A DNA stretch of 50,038 nt from an uncultured Spirochaetaceae bacterium. Lineage in GTDB: Bacteria; Spirochaetota; Spirochaetia; Treponematales; Treponemataceae. The stretch covers positions 102,024 through 152,061 of the forward strand of contig CADANN010000001.1 in the NCBI GenBank assembly GCA_902789325.1. The letters run 5' to 3'. This document shows positions 13,444 to 23,166 of this stretch, piece after piece. Each line of letters starts with the position of its first letter. Within the stretch, counting starts at the first letter, position 1. Under the pieces are notes generated by a model, which saw only the letters and a program-made list of their open reading frames with translations, searched no databases and had not been told where the DNA came from. Both the position numbers and the translations under genes were made by a program.

Positions 13444-16400
13444 CTATTCTGCAGGGAACCAAAGTTTGAGAAGTGCGTTCCAATGAGGACAGTCTTTAGC
13501 AAACTGCAAGTCGGTTTCATAGAATGATGGATATTTTTGCGCATCAATATCTTCTGTAATAGTTCCACCACATATTGATAAGCCATAGTAATTTTGATAT
13601 AGAGAATTACCTATCCATGCATTTGACCAGTTAACAGTCGTATCATATGATGGTTTTGTATATCCATCACGCCAGCTGCAGGCGATTGCCTTAGATAATG
13701 GAGACATTACATCTTGAGCAATTGACATCCATGCCATTGCATTAATACTAGAATTACTTCCTAACCATGAACAAAGATTTGTATTATTTGCACAAAGTTT
13801 ATAAATTGCATCCAATATTGCTCCAATATCATAAAGCCATGTATAAGAGCCCTGATAATAAATTGGATTTCCAGGTCTTACAAGATAATCACGCATAAGT
13901 TCAAGGAAGTTACCTTCCAGATGAACTGTTGAAGTATTCAAAATAATATCCATGTTGATATTTTTTCCTTGCAAAGAACACAAGCCTTCTGCAAGTTTAT
14001 CAAGTTTTGTAAGTACACCATCTAATTCATCAAGTTTTACAAAAGTCAAACCACATGCACCTTTATATACAAGCGAAATACCTTTTTCATCAAGGTTTGC
14101 ACCATTTGCTTTATATTCTGCAAGAATTTTCATCCAATCTGTTTTTGTTAATGCAAATGATTTTTTATATTGTTTTATAATACCCTCACCAATTTCATTA
14201 ATTTTGGTATTTTTTTCCATAGAAGCAAGAAGAATATCATAATCAAGACCAAATCCTGGTACAGTATTTGGAGATGCAATAAAATATTCTGCATATGGAC
14301 GATACTGATATGCTTCTTCTATTGTAGATCCAAGACAAACGTCTTCTATGATTAAATCAATCTTATTACCATTTTTCAAATCAACAGATTCAAGAACATC
14401 AGAAACATCTTTTGTCTTTAAGAAATTGTCTATACCACCAGTAGTATCATCCCAACACATAGCTCGTCGTCCATATTCTTTACCATCAGAGAAAATTGCA
14501 CGAGGTCCACCTCCATGGTTAGAGAACTGAAGAATGGTTTTAGTACCAGTAAAATGAGCTTTTATCCATTCCAAATAATTCTGAAGAGTTACTTTTGAAC
14601 TCATATCTACTTCACCAGCACTGAGCCAGTCAGCAGTGAAAGACCAGTCAATAGTGCTACTTGATAATCCTAAAAAGTCCATTGAATTCGAATTACTTGG
14701 AAAACGAGAATCGCTGCCAAGTTCGTAGATATGAGTTGTTGGAGTTCCCAATAATGTAGAAGCAGAAGTTTCAGTATCTCCAGCAAAACCATCCCACAAT
14801 GCAATTACTTTAATATGATCTGTTGATGATAATTGAGAAAGTCCATATTCAACTTCATTCATATCAAGATAAATCGGATTATTAAGATTGTTATCGCCAT
14901 CCATATACATGATAAAAAGGAATTCTGTTTCCTGTGGACCAGCTGTTAATTCTTTAGTTGTAGCTTTTGAAGTAATATTATCTTCAGTAACTGTGTAAAG
15001 ATTAATTTCATATTCCTGTCCAGCTTCAAGATTTTCCAAGACTTTAGATGTATTTGTTCCACAATTTACAGATGTTAGAGTACCACCTTTTTTTCCATAC
15101 TCAAGTTTATAAGTACAACCTTTAAATTCTTTCCAATTAAGATAAAATTTTGTATCTTCTGTAAGATAATTAGTAAAAGAAGTTGGTTTTGGTCTATACA
15201 AAGCCTTCAAAAGAATATTTTCTGAAATAGTTGTGTTAAAATCAAACTTTGTTCCATCATTTTTCAACCATGTAGAAGAATCAAATTCATAAAAATCTTT
15301 ATACTCATTTGCTACAAATACATAAGGCTGATCGTCATAAGCACTTCCATTGTCATAAGTTGCAAGGTCTGTACCTTTGTCAAAATAGTGTATTTCAAAC
15401 TGCTCCTTATCATAGTTTGTATCTCGCTTATCACCCAAATCAAAAGTTATAGAACACTTTGAACTTGCATCGCAGGAAACTTCTGTATAACCGAAGAACT
15501 CTCCAGCTTCCTTATCATTTGCTTTATACAATTCAACCTTATAATAATTCGTTGTACCTGCAACAAAAGATTTATCTTTAAAATCAACATAATCACTACT
15601 AGAAGAATAGAATTTTTTTTCTGTACCAATTAATTCATATTCCGCATCAGGAGCTATACGTCGATAAATCTTACAAATTGCATTATCACTTTTAAAGGCA
15701 TTCCACTGTAATTTAATATATTGATTATTAAGTTCTGACGAAAGATTTTCAGGAGCCCCAACACGGTCAATTTCAAAAGTTCTTTCTACAGTTTTTTCTA
15801 CTACCCCATTCTTATAACATTCAATAGTGAAAGCTATACTGTTTGAATAAGAAGTTCTTATAGTAGTTATAGGGAAATCAAAATGAATACTTTCATCTGC
15901 TTTTAAATCGGCAGTTGAATACTCCACAGTTTCAGAAGTCGATGAGCCTTTATATGTGATTTTATAAGAATCATAAAGTGTATAATCCCAATGTAAATCA
16001 AGATATGAATAACCACGATCTGATACTTTTATTCCAAGAATATCATTCAAATCTTCCGGAGTAACTGAAAGTTCAGAAGAAACATCTGAACCTAAGTTAT
16101 TCCCATCTGCATCATATAGCTCTATCTTATAACTGTTTTTTTCATTTGAAGTATATTCATAATCTTCAAAACCTGAAAAAACTTTACTGTCTTTTACAGA
16201 ACCTTCTGCAATCAGATTCCAGTCATCATCATTCTGAATTTTGCGATAAATTTTTATAAATTTGATTTTTGCTTCATCTCTTATCCAATCATACGAAAGT
16301 TTTACACATTTTGATGATTTATCATATTCAATTTTCAGATTATCAAGAGGTCCTTTATCGTTTGTTTTAAAGTTTATTACCTTAGTAACAGTTTCATAAT

Positions 16401-16773
16401 CACGAGTTCTATAAGATAATTTTAAGTAATATTCAATTCCAGGTTTTAAATTTGAAATTTTATATGGAAGATAACTTTCATACCAAAATGAAGAACCTAT
16501 AGTTTTGTTATCACTTGAAAAATCTTCTTTTGTACTTAGAACTACAGAATCAAAAGTACAACCATCTAACCAATTCCAGTTAATTTCACAATAAGTCATG
16601 CCAACGGTGTCAGTTCTAAAATTAAGCTCGGTAGGTTTTGGTTCCGGTTTTGGCGTTTCAGGTTCTGCGCCACCCACTGTTCCGGAACAGCCAGCTAATA
16701 AAAGGGTAAGTAATACTATACTAAATATACCCCACACTGCACGTTTGTCGTGGAAGTTAAATAGTGATTTCAT
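13444..16773 (-). CDS. Clostripain family (C11) cysteine peptidase lipoprotein with fibronectin type III-like modules
   Basis: An 1109-residue exported protein. The signal peptide ends in the lipobox LLLAGC (about residue 29), followed by a Pro/Glu/Lys linker. Residues about 50-610 hold several fibronectin type III-like beta modules (recurring patterns such as YYLKLSYRTRDYETVTKVIN and NYYKVELYKANDKEAGEFFG). The peptidase domain starts near 620 (FLFIMYMDGDNNLNNPIYLD). The catalytic His is in QFSNHGGGPR (about 753) and the Cys in IIEDVCLGSTIEEAY (about 812), as in clostripain and gingipain. C11 enzymes cut after Arg or Lys. Probably surface-exposed and active on host or dietary proteins. It has its own promoter with a palindrome over the -10. 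Confidence 0.9.
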   Translation of the reverse strand: MKSLFNFHDKRAVWGIFSIVLLTLLLAGCSGTVGGAEPETPKPEPKPTELNFRTDTVGMTYCEINWNWLDGCTFDSVVLSTKEDFSSDNKTIGSSFWYESYLPYKISNLKPGIEYYLKLSYRTRDYETVTKVINFKTNDKGPLDNLKIEYDKSSKCVKLSYDWIRDEAKIKFIKIYRKIQNDDDWNLIAEGSVKDSKVFSGFEDYEYTSNEKNSYKIELYDADGNNLGSDVSSELSVTPEDLNDILGIKVSDRGYSYLDLHWDYTLYDSYKITYKGSSTSETVEYSTADLKADESIHFDFPITTIRTSYSNSIAFTIECYKNGVVEKTVERTFEIDRVGAPENLSSELNNQYIKLQWNAFKSDNAICKIYRRIAPDAEYELIGTEKKFYSSSSDYVDFKDKSFVAGTTNYYKVELYKANDKEAGEFFGYTEVSCDASSKCSITFDLGDKRDTNYDKEQFEIHYFDKGTDLATYDNGSAYDDQPYVFVANEYKDFYEFDSSTWLKNDGTKFDFNTTISENILLKALYRPKPTSFTNYLTEDTKFYLNWKEFKGCTYKLEYGKKGGTLTSVNCGTNTSKVLENLEAGQEYEINLYTVTEDNITSKATTKELTAGPQETEFLFIMYMDGDNNLNNPIYLDMNEVEYGLSQLSSTDHIKVIALWDGFAGDTETSASTLLGTPTTHIYELGSDSRFPSNSNSMDFLGLSSSTIDWSFTADWLSAGEVDMSSKVTLQNYLEWIKAHFTGTKTILQFSNHGGGPRAIFSDGKEYGRRAMCWDDTTGGIDNFLKTKDVSDVLESVDLKNGNKIDLIIEDVCLGSTIEEAYQYRPYAEYFIASPNTVPGFGLDYDILLASMEKNTKINEIGEGIIKQYKKSFALTKTDWMKILAEYKANGANLDEKGISLVYKGACGLTFVKLDELDGVLTKLDKLAEGLCSLQGKNINMDIILNTSTVHLEGNFLELMRDYLVRPGNPIYYQGSYTWLYDIGAILDAIYKLCANNTNLCSWLGSNSSINAMAWMSIAQDVMSPLSKAIACSWRDGYTKPSYDTTVNWSNAWIGNSLYQNYYGLSICGGTITEDIDAQKYPSFYETDLQFAKDCPHWNALLKLWFPAE

Positions 16774-16793
16774 AATGTATCTCCTTTTTTAAA

Positions 16794-16835
16794 ATACTTT
16801 TGTGAAAAGTATAACATAAAGGTATGGAATAACAA
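16794..16835 (-). promoter_or_regulatory. Promoter and palindrome upstream of the clostripain-like gene
   Basis: On the minus strand TTGTTA (16830-16835), a 16-base spacer and TATACT (16808-16813). A perfect palindrome ATACTTTT-GTG-AAAAGTAT (16794-16812) covers the -10 and the start of the transcript. It is a plausible operator or 5' RNA hairpin. Confidence 0.6.
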
Positions 16836-16845
16836 GTTTATATTT

Positions 16846-16882
16846 AAAAAAAAACAGAACTTTCATAAGTTGAAAGTCCTGT
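16846..16882 (-). terminator. Terminator of the rpsP-rplS operon
   Basis: On the minus strand an ACAGGACTTTC-type arm, a seven-base loop and GAAAGTTCTGT with one mismatch, then a run of T. It lies just downstream of rplS and before the clostripain promoter. Confidence 0.8.
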
Positions 16883-16929
16883 CTTCATAAATTAAGGTTT
16901 GATTTCAACCAGCGGATGCTGGAAGAAAA

Positions 16930-17397
16930 TTATTTTGCAGCGTTTGCCTTTTCAGCAGCAGCTTCCTTGCGCTCTTCCTTAATCTGAGCTTCTGTAGCAG
17001 CAGCAGCAGCTTCAGCGCGTGCGTTACGAGCAGCGATTTCTGCAGCAATCTTTCCACCAACCAAAGTCTTAACTTTAGCATCCTTACCAATCTTATCGCG
17101 GAGGTAGTAAAGCTTAGAGCGGCGTACCTTACCAGGGCGAACTACGTCAACCTTTACGATACGTGGGCTGTTATAAGGGAATACACGTTCTACACCTACA
17201 CCGTAAGAAATCTTACGTACAGTGAAAGTCTGGCGTGCACCTTCGTTCTTCTTGCAGAGAACGATTCCTTCATAAACCTGGATACGCTCTGTTTTACCTT
17301 CGATAATTTTGAAGTAAACTTTTACAGTATCACCAACATTGAAGCCCTGAGCTCCAGGACGCTTCTGTGTTTCTTCAATAGTCTTAATAATGTCCAT
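16930..17397 (-). CDS. rplS: 50S ribosomal protein L19 with Ala/Glu-rich C-terminal extension
   Basis: A large-subunit protein at the interface with the 30S subunit. Typical L19 motifs are [40 protein letters not shown], and [20 protein letters not shown]. The family is usually about 115 residues. Here 155 residues include a tail from about 115 rich in Ala, Glu, Arg and Lys ([20 protein letters not shown]), probably one long helix. It is last in the operon, 10 bases after trmD, and is followed by a terminator. Confidence 0.96.
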   Translation of the reverse strand: MDIIKTIEETQKRPGAQGFNVGDTVKVYFKIIEGKTERIQVYEGIVLCKKNEGARQTFTVRKISYGVGVERVFPYNSPRIVKVDVVRPGKVRRSKLYYLRDKIGKDAKVKTLVGGKIAAEIAARNARAEAAAAATEAQIKEERKEAAAEKANAAK

Positions 17398-17407
17398 GAC
17401 AATTCTC

Positions 17408-18187
17408 CTAGCTGTTACTTTTCTTAGAACGCTTCTTTTTCTGCTTCTTCAAAAAGACAGTTTCGCATATTTCCTCAATCATCTTTTCGGCTTCTTCAGT
17501 AAGCTGTCCTTTGGCACGCGCACTGGCAATTAAGTCAGGTCTGTTTGCCATAGTTTTCATCAACCGCTTCTTAAGCCGCCACTTTCGGATTTCCTCATGA
17601 TTTCCACTCAGTAAAACCGAAGGAACCTTCATACCCTTCCATTCTTCCGGATGAGTATACTGTGGATACTCCAAAAGTCCGTCACAATAACTTTCTTCTA
17701 CAAGTGATTCATGTTTAATAACACCGTCTACAAGTCTGTAAACTGTATCAATAACAACTGTTGCAGCAACTTCACCCGAAGACATTACATAATCTCCAAT
17801 TGAAAGTTCCAGATCAACATACGAATCAATTATCCTCTGGTCAATACCTTCGTATCTTCCGCAGATAAATACAAGTTCGTCTTTGTGACTAAGTTCTTCA
17901 GCAACCTTCTGTGTAAGCTGTTTACCGCTTGGTGTAACATAAATAACATACTTCTTGCGGGCATTTACACTATCAAGTGCCTTTGAGAGCGGTTCTGGCA
18001 TCATAAGCTGGCCAGCGCCACCTCCATACGTTCCGTCATCACAGGTATGGTGTTTATCAGTCGCAAAATCTCTGATGTTCACCAGATCGTAAGCAATAAT
18101 TTCCTTTTCTACCGCTTTGGCCATGATTGAGTTTTCAAAAAAAGCCCTAACGATATCTGGAAATAAGGTCAGCACAGTAAATTTCAT
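17408..18187 (-). CDS. trmD: tRNA (guanine-37-N1)-methyltransferase
   Basis: Methylates G37 next to the anticodon using S-adenosylmethionine, which prevents frameshifting. It has 259 residues with the SPOUT trefoil-knot motifs: [74 protein letters not shown] and [10 protein letters not shown]. The C-terminus ends in a Lys/Arg/Ser-rich tail ([13 protein letters not shown]). The usual neighbours rimM and rplS are on either side with spacings of 4 and 10 bases. Confidence 0.97.
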   Translation of the reverse strand: MKFTVLTLFPDIVRAFFENSIMAKAVEKEIIAYDLVNIRDFATDKHHTCDDGTYGGGAGQLMMPEPLSKALDSVNARKKYVIYVTPSGKQLTQKVAEELSHKDELVFICGRYEGIDQRIIDSYVDLELSIGDYVMSSGEVAATVVIDTVYRLVDGVIKHESLVEESYCDGLLEYPQYTHPEEWKGMKVPSVLLSGNHEEIRKWRLKKRLMKTMANRPDLIASARAKGQLTEEAEKMIEEICETVFLKKQKKKRSKKSNS

Positions 18188-18191
18188 GGAA

Positions 18192-18746
18192 TTACTCCAG
18201 AATCCAGAGGTGCATCAATTGCACCGTTTTGTTCTTAATATCAACCTTTCCAATAAACTCTTTATTGAAAGGAACAAGAACCTTTCGGTCACAACTCTCG
18301 GCGAGTGACACTTCAATTAAGTTACCCCCGCCGCCTTCCATTACGTCTGTGATTGTTCCTACAACAGCATATTTACTGCCAGGTGCAATCAACGTTGCCG
18401 GAGCGTCCTTTCCCTCATAAATAAGGGAACAATCTCGTAAATCCTCAATATACCACTCGTCTTTATTCAAAGGCTTGCAGTATTTTCGCGGTACCTGAAT
18501 TCCCCAGTGGCGGTATTTCATTACAGCCTCATCAGAATCTATACCAGCAAACTTAACATAGGCAACTGCATGTCCCAGAGAAACCGATTCAACCTTTGTT
18601 TCTCTATGCTCATCGCCATGCACTAAAGTAACTTCCTTCAAATCGAGCAGATGCTCATATTCTCCAGAGGCACTCTCAACCTTACATTCACCCGAAAAAC
18701 CGTGAGTTCCACGGATGAAGCCGACCACAAGTTGTGCTTTTTCCAT
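18192..18746 (-). CDS. rimM: Ribosome maturation factor RimM
   Basis: Helps mature the head of the 30S subunit by binding S19. Family motifs are LVVGFIRGTHGFSGECKVES near the N-terminus and the PRC-barrel part with DEWYIEDLRDC and VGTITDVMEGGGGNLIEVSL. The ATG at 18746 (MEKAQLVVG) is chosen over an upstream TTG at 18761 because RimM proteins start just before the VG motif, although the ribosome site (GGGA) is weak. It gives 184 residues, close to normal. It lies between the KH gene and trmD in the standard order. Confidence 0.93.
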   Translation of the reverse strand: MEKAQLVVGFIRGTHGFSGECKVESASGEYEHLLDLKEVTLVHGDEHRETKVESVSLGHAVAYVKFAGIDSDEAVMKYRHWGIQVPRKYCKPLNKDEWYIEDLRDCSLIYEGKDAPATLIAPGSKYAVVGTITDVMEGGGGNLIEVSLAESCDRKVLVPFNKEFIGKVDIKNKTVQLMHLWILE

Positions 18747-18761
18747 CAGCAATATTCCCAA

Positions 18762-18998
18762 TTAGTTATCAAGAATATCAAGACTGTAACGTTTACCGTC
18801 TTTTACTGCTGAAGCACTCAGAACTGTTCTCATGGCTTTAGCAATTCTACCGTATTTACCGATAACCTTGCCGATGTCACCATCTGCCACTCTGAGCTGG
18901 AGCACCATGCCTTTCTCGCCTTCAGTTTCATTTACAGATACAGCTGACGGATCATCGACCAATGATTTTGCGATGTATTCAATCAGGTCTTTTTCCAT
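18762..18998 (-). CDS. khpA: KH-domain RNA-binding protein (KhpA/YlqC family)
   Basis: A 78-residue RNA-binding protein. The single KH domain has the GxxG loop in DGDIGKVIGKYGRIAKAMRT. The N-terminus MEKDLIEYIAKSLVDDPSAV is typical of the family found between rpsP and rimM. In other bacteria KhpA pairs with KhpB to bind RNAs and affects cell size and elongation. The gene has a good position in the operon, 20 bases after rpsP. Confidence 0.93.
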   Translation of the reverse strand: MEKDLIEYIAKSLVDDPSAVSVNETEGEKGMVLQLRVADGDIGKVIGKYGRIAKAMRTVLSASAVKDGKRYSLDILDN

Positions 18999-19018
18999 TT
19001 TCCTAGCCTCTCTGTAAA

Positions 19019-19270
19019 CTATTCTGCCTTCTTAGCAGCCTGGCGATTCATCAGCTTCTTAACGATGTCTGTAGGCTGTGCACCAACACTGATCCAGTAC
19101 TTTGCACGCTCCATATCGATAGAAACCTGATCCTTTTCCTGTGCGATTGGCATGAAAGTTCCAATTTCTTCGATACAAACGCCGTCACGTGGCTTCTGTG
19201 AGTCCTGAACGACTACACGGTAGCATGGACGCTTAGCTGCACCAAATCTCTTAAGTCTGATTTTGACCAT
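19019..19270 (-). CDS. rpsP: 30S ribosomal protein S16
   Basis: An 83-residue small-subunit protein. The start [20 protein letters not shown] and the following [18 protein letters not shown] and [13 protein letters not shown] are the S16 family pattern. The ATG at 19270 has GGAGG six bases upstream; a longer frame to 19282 lacks that support. First gene of the operon rpsP-khpA-rimM-trmD-rplS. The 118 bases upstream (19271-19388) hold only a weak hairpin near 19328-19343 and no clear promoter. Confidence 0.96.
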   Translation of the reverse strand: MVKIRLKRFGAAKRPCYRVVVQDSQKPRDGVCIEEIGTFMPIAQEKDQVSIDMERAKYWISVGAQPTDIVKKLMNRQAAKKAE

Positions 19271-19388
19271 TATATCCTCCATGGCACTGTTTCCAGCACC
19301 AAATTTTTACTGTAATTTTAATAACAAGGGCATAAAAATGCCTATTGTGTATATTGAGACACTATAATAACTGATTTAAAGCATTTGT

Positions 19389-20141
19389 TCAAGAGCTAAA
19401 CCTTGACAGGAAAGCTTTAGTTCGCTCCATCTGCGGATTATTTATGACAGAATCCGGACTTCCCTCTTCCACAATAACACCGCCATCCATAAAAATTATG
19501 TAGCTTGAGATATCGCGGGCAAAGGCCATCTCGTGAGTTACAACAACCATTGTCATTTTTTCTGCAGCAAGCTCTTTAATTACTGCAAGAATTTCACCAG
19601 TAAGCTCAGGGTCAAGTGCAGATGTAGGTTCGTCAAACAAAAGCACTTCAGGTTTTAAGGCAAGCGCACGTGCAATAGAAACGCGCTGCTGCTGACCACC
19701 ACTAAGTTCACAAGGATAATTGTTTATCTTTGATTCCAGTCCCATTCTTTTAAGCAAATCGATTGCAACAGCTTCTGCTTCATCTTTTGATTTACCTAAA
19801 ACACGAATCTGAGCTGCAGTAACATTTTTTAAAACTGAATAATGTGGAAACAGATTAAAGTTCTGGAATACAAGTCCGCTTTTCAAAATGATTTCATGGC
19901 GGGCTTTTTTATCTGCATAAACTCCGTTTTCAACAAGAGTCTGGCCACAGATTTTAATAGTTCCGTCAGTTACAGTCTCCAGCTGCGATATACAGCGAAG
20001 CATTGTTGATTTTCCGGAACCACTAGGACCAATAATACTTAAAACTTCACCACGTTCTACAGAAAAAGAAATCCCCTTTAAGATTTCAAGGTTTTCGCGG
20101 AAAGTCTTTTTGATATTTTCAACTCTGATTATTTCTTCCAT
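19389..20141 (-). CDS. Polar amino acid ABC transporter ATPase
   Basis: A 250-residue ATPase of the GlnQ/HisP/ArtP group. It has Walker [10 protein letters not shown] (about 38-46), a Q-loop at [19 protein letters not shown], signature [19 protein letters not shown], Walker [16 protein letters not shown] and switch His [12 protein letters not shown]. The FNLFPH pattern is typical of polar amino acid importers. It is last in the operon argH-binding protein-permease-ATPase, eight bases after the permease gene. Confidence 0.93.
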   Translation of the reverse strand: MEEIIRVENIKKTFRENLEILKGISFSVERGEVLSIIGPSGSGKSTMLRCISQLETVTDGTIKICGQTLVENGVYADKKARHEIILKSGLVFQNFNLFPHYSVLKNVTAAQIRVLGKSKDEAEAVAIDLLKRMGLESKINNYPCELSGGQQQRVSIARALALKPEVLLFDEPTSALDPELTGEILAVIKELAAEKMTMVVVTHEMAFARDISSYIIFMDGGVIVEEGSPDSVINNPQMERTKAFLSRFSS

Positions 20142-20149
20142 TCTCAGCC

Positions 20150-20827
20150 TCAGTTATAATAAGCAAGCTTCTTTTCTAATTTCTGGAAGCCGATTGAAAC
20201 AATCCAGTTCATAATAAAATAGAAAACACCAGCCATAAAAAGAGGAACAAACGAGAACAAAGCGCCCTGTCTTTCCTTTGCAACCATCAAAAGCTCACTG
20301 ACTCCAATAACAGAAACAAGAGCTGTATCCTTAACAAGAGTAATAACTTCATTTCCCATTGCAGGAACAATTCGTTTAATTACCTGTGGCAAAACAATTC
20401 TGAAAAAAGTCTGTGCCGGAGTATAACCGAGAACTTTAGCAGCCTCATACTGCCCTTTTGGAATAGACTCAATGCCTCCACGGTAGATTTCTGCAAAATA
20501 AGCCGCATAGTTAATAGAAAGTGCGACAATCGCAGCAACAAAGCGATTCCATCTGAAAGACACATCGTAGCCTTTCAATACAAGCCATCGCACAAAAAGC
20601 CCAGGTCCAAAATACACTACAAGCAGCTGTAGCATAAGAGGAGTACCACGAATTATCAGAAGAAATACATTTGTAGTTCCCGAAAGCAACTTATGTTTAG
20701 ACATTCTTCCCATTGCAATAGGAAGTGCCAGAGGAATTGAAAAAAGGATTGTTAGAAAAAATACTTCAAGCGATGTAACTGAACCGTTAAGCATCGCTCG
20801 AAGCATCTTGATATATTTATCAGGCAT
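20150..20827 (-). CDS. Polar amino acid ABC transporter permease (HisM family)
   Basis: A 225-residue membrane protein with about five helices. The N-terminal [14 protein letters not shown] and the cytoplasmic coupling loop [20 protein letters not shown] are the hallmarks of this family. A single permease gene suggests a homodimer. It lies nine bases after the binding-protein gene. The substrate is probably arginine or another basic or polar amino acid, given the argH neighbour, but the sequence does not decide it. Confidence 0.92.
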   Translation of the reverse strand: MPDKYIKMLRAMLNGSVTSLEVFFLTILFSIPLALPIAMGRMSKHKLLSGTTNVFLLIIRGTPLMLQLLVVYFGPGLFVRWLVLKGYDVSFRWNRFVAAIVALSINYAAYFAEIYRGGIESIPKGQYEAAKVLGYTPAQTFFRIVLPQVIKRIVPAMGNEVITLVKDTALVSVIGVSELLMVAKERQGALFSFVPLFMAGVFYFIMNWIVSIGFQKLEKKLAYYN

Positions 20828-20836
20828 TTATTTACT

Positions 20837-21643
20837 TTATTTGATTGAAGAAATATTGCGACCAAACCATTTCTGGCTGATTGCTGCAACAGTACCATCT
20901 GCCTGCATTTCTTTAAGAATTGTCCAAACTGCATCGCGCAATTCTGGTTCATTCTTTCTAAAGCCAACACCATAACCTTCGTTTGCAAGTGACTCATCAA
21001 TTACTTTGAAAGGCTTTTTAGTCTGAGCAATAGAATAGTTTGCAACAACGCTGTCCATTACAACACCGTCTACACCACCAATGTCGAGGTCATTCAATGC
21101 TGTAATATTATCTTTGAACATAATCAATTTAGAAATTGAAGCAGCGAAATCAGCATTGTCATCAACAGCTTCCTGAGCACTTGAACCGCTCTGAATACCA
21201 ACAGTCTTTCCCTTCATATCAGCAAGAGAATTAATTCCACTGTCTGCACGAACAACGAGAACCTGATCGTTGTTCAAATAAGCTTCTGTGAATGAAAGAG
21301 CATTTTTGCGTTCTTCTGTGATTGTAAAACCATTCCAGATACAGTCAATTTTACCAGTTTCAAGTTCCATTTCCTTTGCATCCCAGTCAATTGGCTGTGC
21401 GCGGAAATCTACACCCATACGCTTAGCAACTTCTTTTGCAAGATCAATATCATAACCTACAACTTCATTATTTTCACTGCGGAAACCAAGTGGTGGGAAA
21501 GAATCATCAAGACCGAGTACAAATACTCCACGAGTCTTAAGAGCAGAAACTGCGTCAGCTCCTTCCTTTTTCTGTGATTTTTTACAACCTGTCATAGCAA
21601 GCACTGCAGCTGCTAAAATTGCGGCACAAATAATTTTTTTCAT
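20837..21643 (-). CDS. Polar amino acid-binding lipoprotein (SBP family 3)
   Basis: A 268-residue substrate-binding protein. The signal peptide MKKIICAAILAAAVLAMTGC ends in a lipobox. Family 3 landmarks are GVFVLGLDDSFPPLGFRSEN, NNEVVGYDIDLAKEVAKRMG, CIWNGFTITEERKNALSFTE and the late YGVGFRKNEPEL. The carboxylate-binding Arg equivalent is in TEERKN. It has an AGGAG site and lies nine bases after argH. The ligand is likely a basic or polar amino acid; not certain. Confidence 0.92.
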   Translation of the reverse strand: MKKIICAAILAAAVLAMTGCKKSQKKEGADAVSALKTRGVFVLGLDDSFPPLGFRSENNEVVGYDIDLAKEVAKRMGVDFRAQPIDWDAKEMELETGKIDCIWNGFTITEERKNALSFTEAYLNNDQVLVVRADSGINSLADMKGKTVGIQSGSSAQEAVDDNADFAASISKLIMFKDNITALNDLDIGGVDGVVMDSVVANYSIAQTKKPFKVIDESLANEGYGVGFRKNEPELRDAVWTILKEMQADGTVAAISQKWFGRNISSIK

Positions 21644-21652
21644 AATAATCTC

Positions 21653-23104
21653 CTAAATTATAAAATCATCGATTGAATCTACTTCAGCCGATGTATTATC
21701 CTTAACAAATGCAGAAAGCTTTTCAATCTGTTTTTGAACTTCAGAAGGTGCTGGTCCACCAATTGTTTTTCTGATTTCAACACACTTTGCTGGTGTGATT
21801 AAATCAAAAATATCTTTTTCAAAAAGTGGGCTTGCAGCTTCATATTCACTGAAATCCAACTCTTCAAGTTTACAGTTCTTTTCAATTGCAATTCGAACAA
21901 GACCTGCAGAAACTCCATGAGCAGTACGGAACGGAAGTCCTTTGCGAACAAGATAATCTGCAATATCAGTAGCATTAAGATAGCCACCATCGCAGCCTGC
22001 AGCCATAACAGATTTATTCCATTCTGCAGTTCTTACCATTTCTGTAAAAATGCGAACACTAGAAATAACTGTATCATAAGCCTCAAAGAAGCTTGATTTA
22101 TCTTCCTGCATATCGCGGTCATAAGCGAGTGGAAGCCCCTTCATCATTGTAAAGAGTGCAATCATATCACCATAAACACGACCAGTTTTTCCGCGAATCA
22201 ATTCTGCAAAATCAGGATTCTTTTTCTGCGGCATGATTGAAGAACCAGTACTCCACTTTTCACTGAGTTCAACAAAACTGAATTCTGTAGTAGCCCAGTA
22301 AACAATTTCTTCACAGGCACGTGAAAGATGCATCTGCAAAATAGAAAGATCAGAAGCAACTTCAAGGTAATAATCGCGGTCTGAAACTGAATCCAGAGAA
22401 TTATCTGTTACTCCGCCAAAACCAAGAAGTTCTGCTTCATAAGCACGGTCCAAAGGTAAGCCGCTTCCTGCAAGAGCACATGAACCAATTGGAGAAAGGT
22501 CTGCACGATTTCCAGCATCACGAAGACGTGTAAAATCACGACTGAACATCCAGGCCCAGGCACAAACATGATGAGCAAGAGTTACAGGCTGTGCATGCTG
22601 CATATGTGTAAAACCTGGAATTAAAGTATCTTTATTATCTGAAGCAATTTTTGTCAGTACGGAAATAAGATTTAAGATTTCACCACCAAGTTTTTTAATC
22701 TGATGACGAAGATAAAGTTTTTCATCCAACGCAATCTGATCATTGCGGCTGCGGCCTGTGTGAACCTTTTTTCCAGCCTCACCAATGCGGTCTGTAAGAG
22801 TTGCCTCTATAAATGAATGAATATCTTCTGCAGAAAGATCTACAGAAAGTTTTTCGTTTCTCAAATCTTCTTTAATTGATTCAAGTCCATTTACAATCTG
22901 ATTTTTTTCATCTTCAGAAATTAAGCCCTGTTTACAGAGCATTTTTGCATGAGCCTTACTGCCTTCTATATCAACATAAGCCATGCGCATATCGTCATTT
23001 ATTGATGTTTCGAATTTAACAGCATCTGCATCTGGACCTTCCTTAAAACGGCCATGCCAGAGAGCTGCATGATTATCATTAGTAATTGTACCGTGATTTG
23101 ACAT
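21653..23104 (-). CDS. argH: Argininosuccinate lyase
   Basis: Splits argininosuccinate into arginine and fumarate, the last step of arginine synthesis. It has 483 residues, slightly longer than the usual 460 or so because the N-terminus MSNHGTITNDNHAALWHGRF adds about ten residues before the conserved LWxGRF. Family motifs are HTGRSRNDQIALDEKLYLRH, PGFTHMQHAQPVTLAHH and the fumarase-superfamily signature GSSIMPQKKNPDFAE, with the flexible loop holding the catalytic Ser. No Shine-Dalgarno site is present and the ATG lies eight bases past a consensus -10 box, so the transcript may be leaderless. It leads an operon with an amino acid importer. Confidence 0.95.
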   Translation of the reverse strand: MSNHGTITNDNHAALWHGRFKEGPDADAVKFETSINDDMRMAYVDIEGSKAHAKMLCKQGLISEDEKNQIVNGLESIKEDLRNEKLSVDLSAEDIHSFIEATLTDRIGEAGKKVHTGRSRNDQIALDEKLYLRHQIKKLGGEILNLISVLTKIASDNKDTLIPGFTHMQHAQPVTLAHHVCAWAWMFSRDFTRLRDAGNRADLSPIGSCALAGSGLPLDRAYEAELLGFGGVTDNSLDSVSDRDYYLEVASDLSILQMHLSRACEEIVYWATTEFSFVELSEKWSTGSSIMPQKKNPDFAELIRGKTGRVYGDMIALFTMMKGLPLAYDRDMQEDKSSFFEAYDTVISSVRIFTEMVRTAEWNKSVMAAGCDGGYLNATDIADYLVRKGLPFRTAHGVSAGLVRIAIEKNCKLEELDFSEYEAASPLFEKDIFDLITPAKCVEIRKTIGGPAPSEVQKQIEKLSAFVKDNTSAEVDSIDDFII

Positions 23105-23111
23105 ATTTTAT

Positions 23112-23140
23112 ATTATATAGAAAAGATATGCGTTTTTCAA
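23112..23140 (-). promoter_or_regulatory. argH promoter, likely giving a leaderless mRNA
   Basis: On the minus strand TTGAAA (23135-23140), a 17-base spacer and TATAAT (23112-23117). The ATG begins at 23104, so the expected transcription start falls at or next to the A of the start codon. Confidence 0.7.
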
Positions 23141-23166
23141 TGTAAATAAACTTTTTAAGTTTATAT

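Noticed and set aside
19328..19343. Terminator after the amino acid ATPase gene
   Set aside because: GGCAT/ATGCC is short and not followed by a convincing T run.
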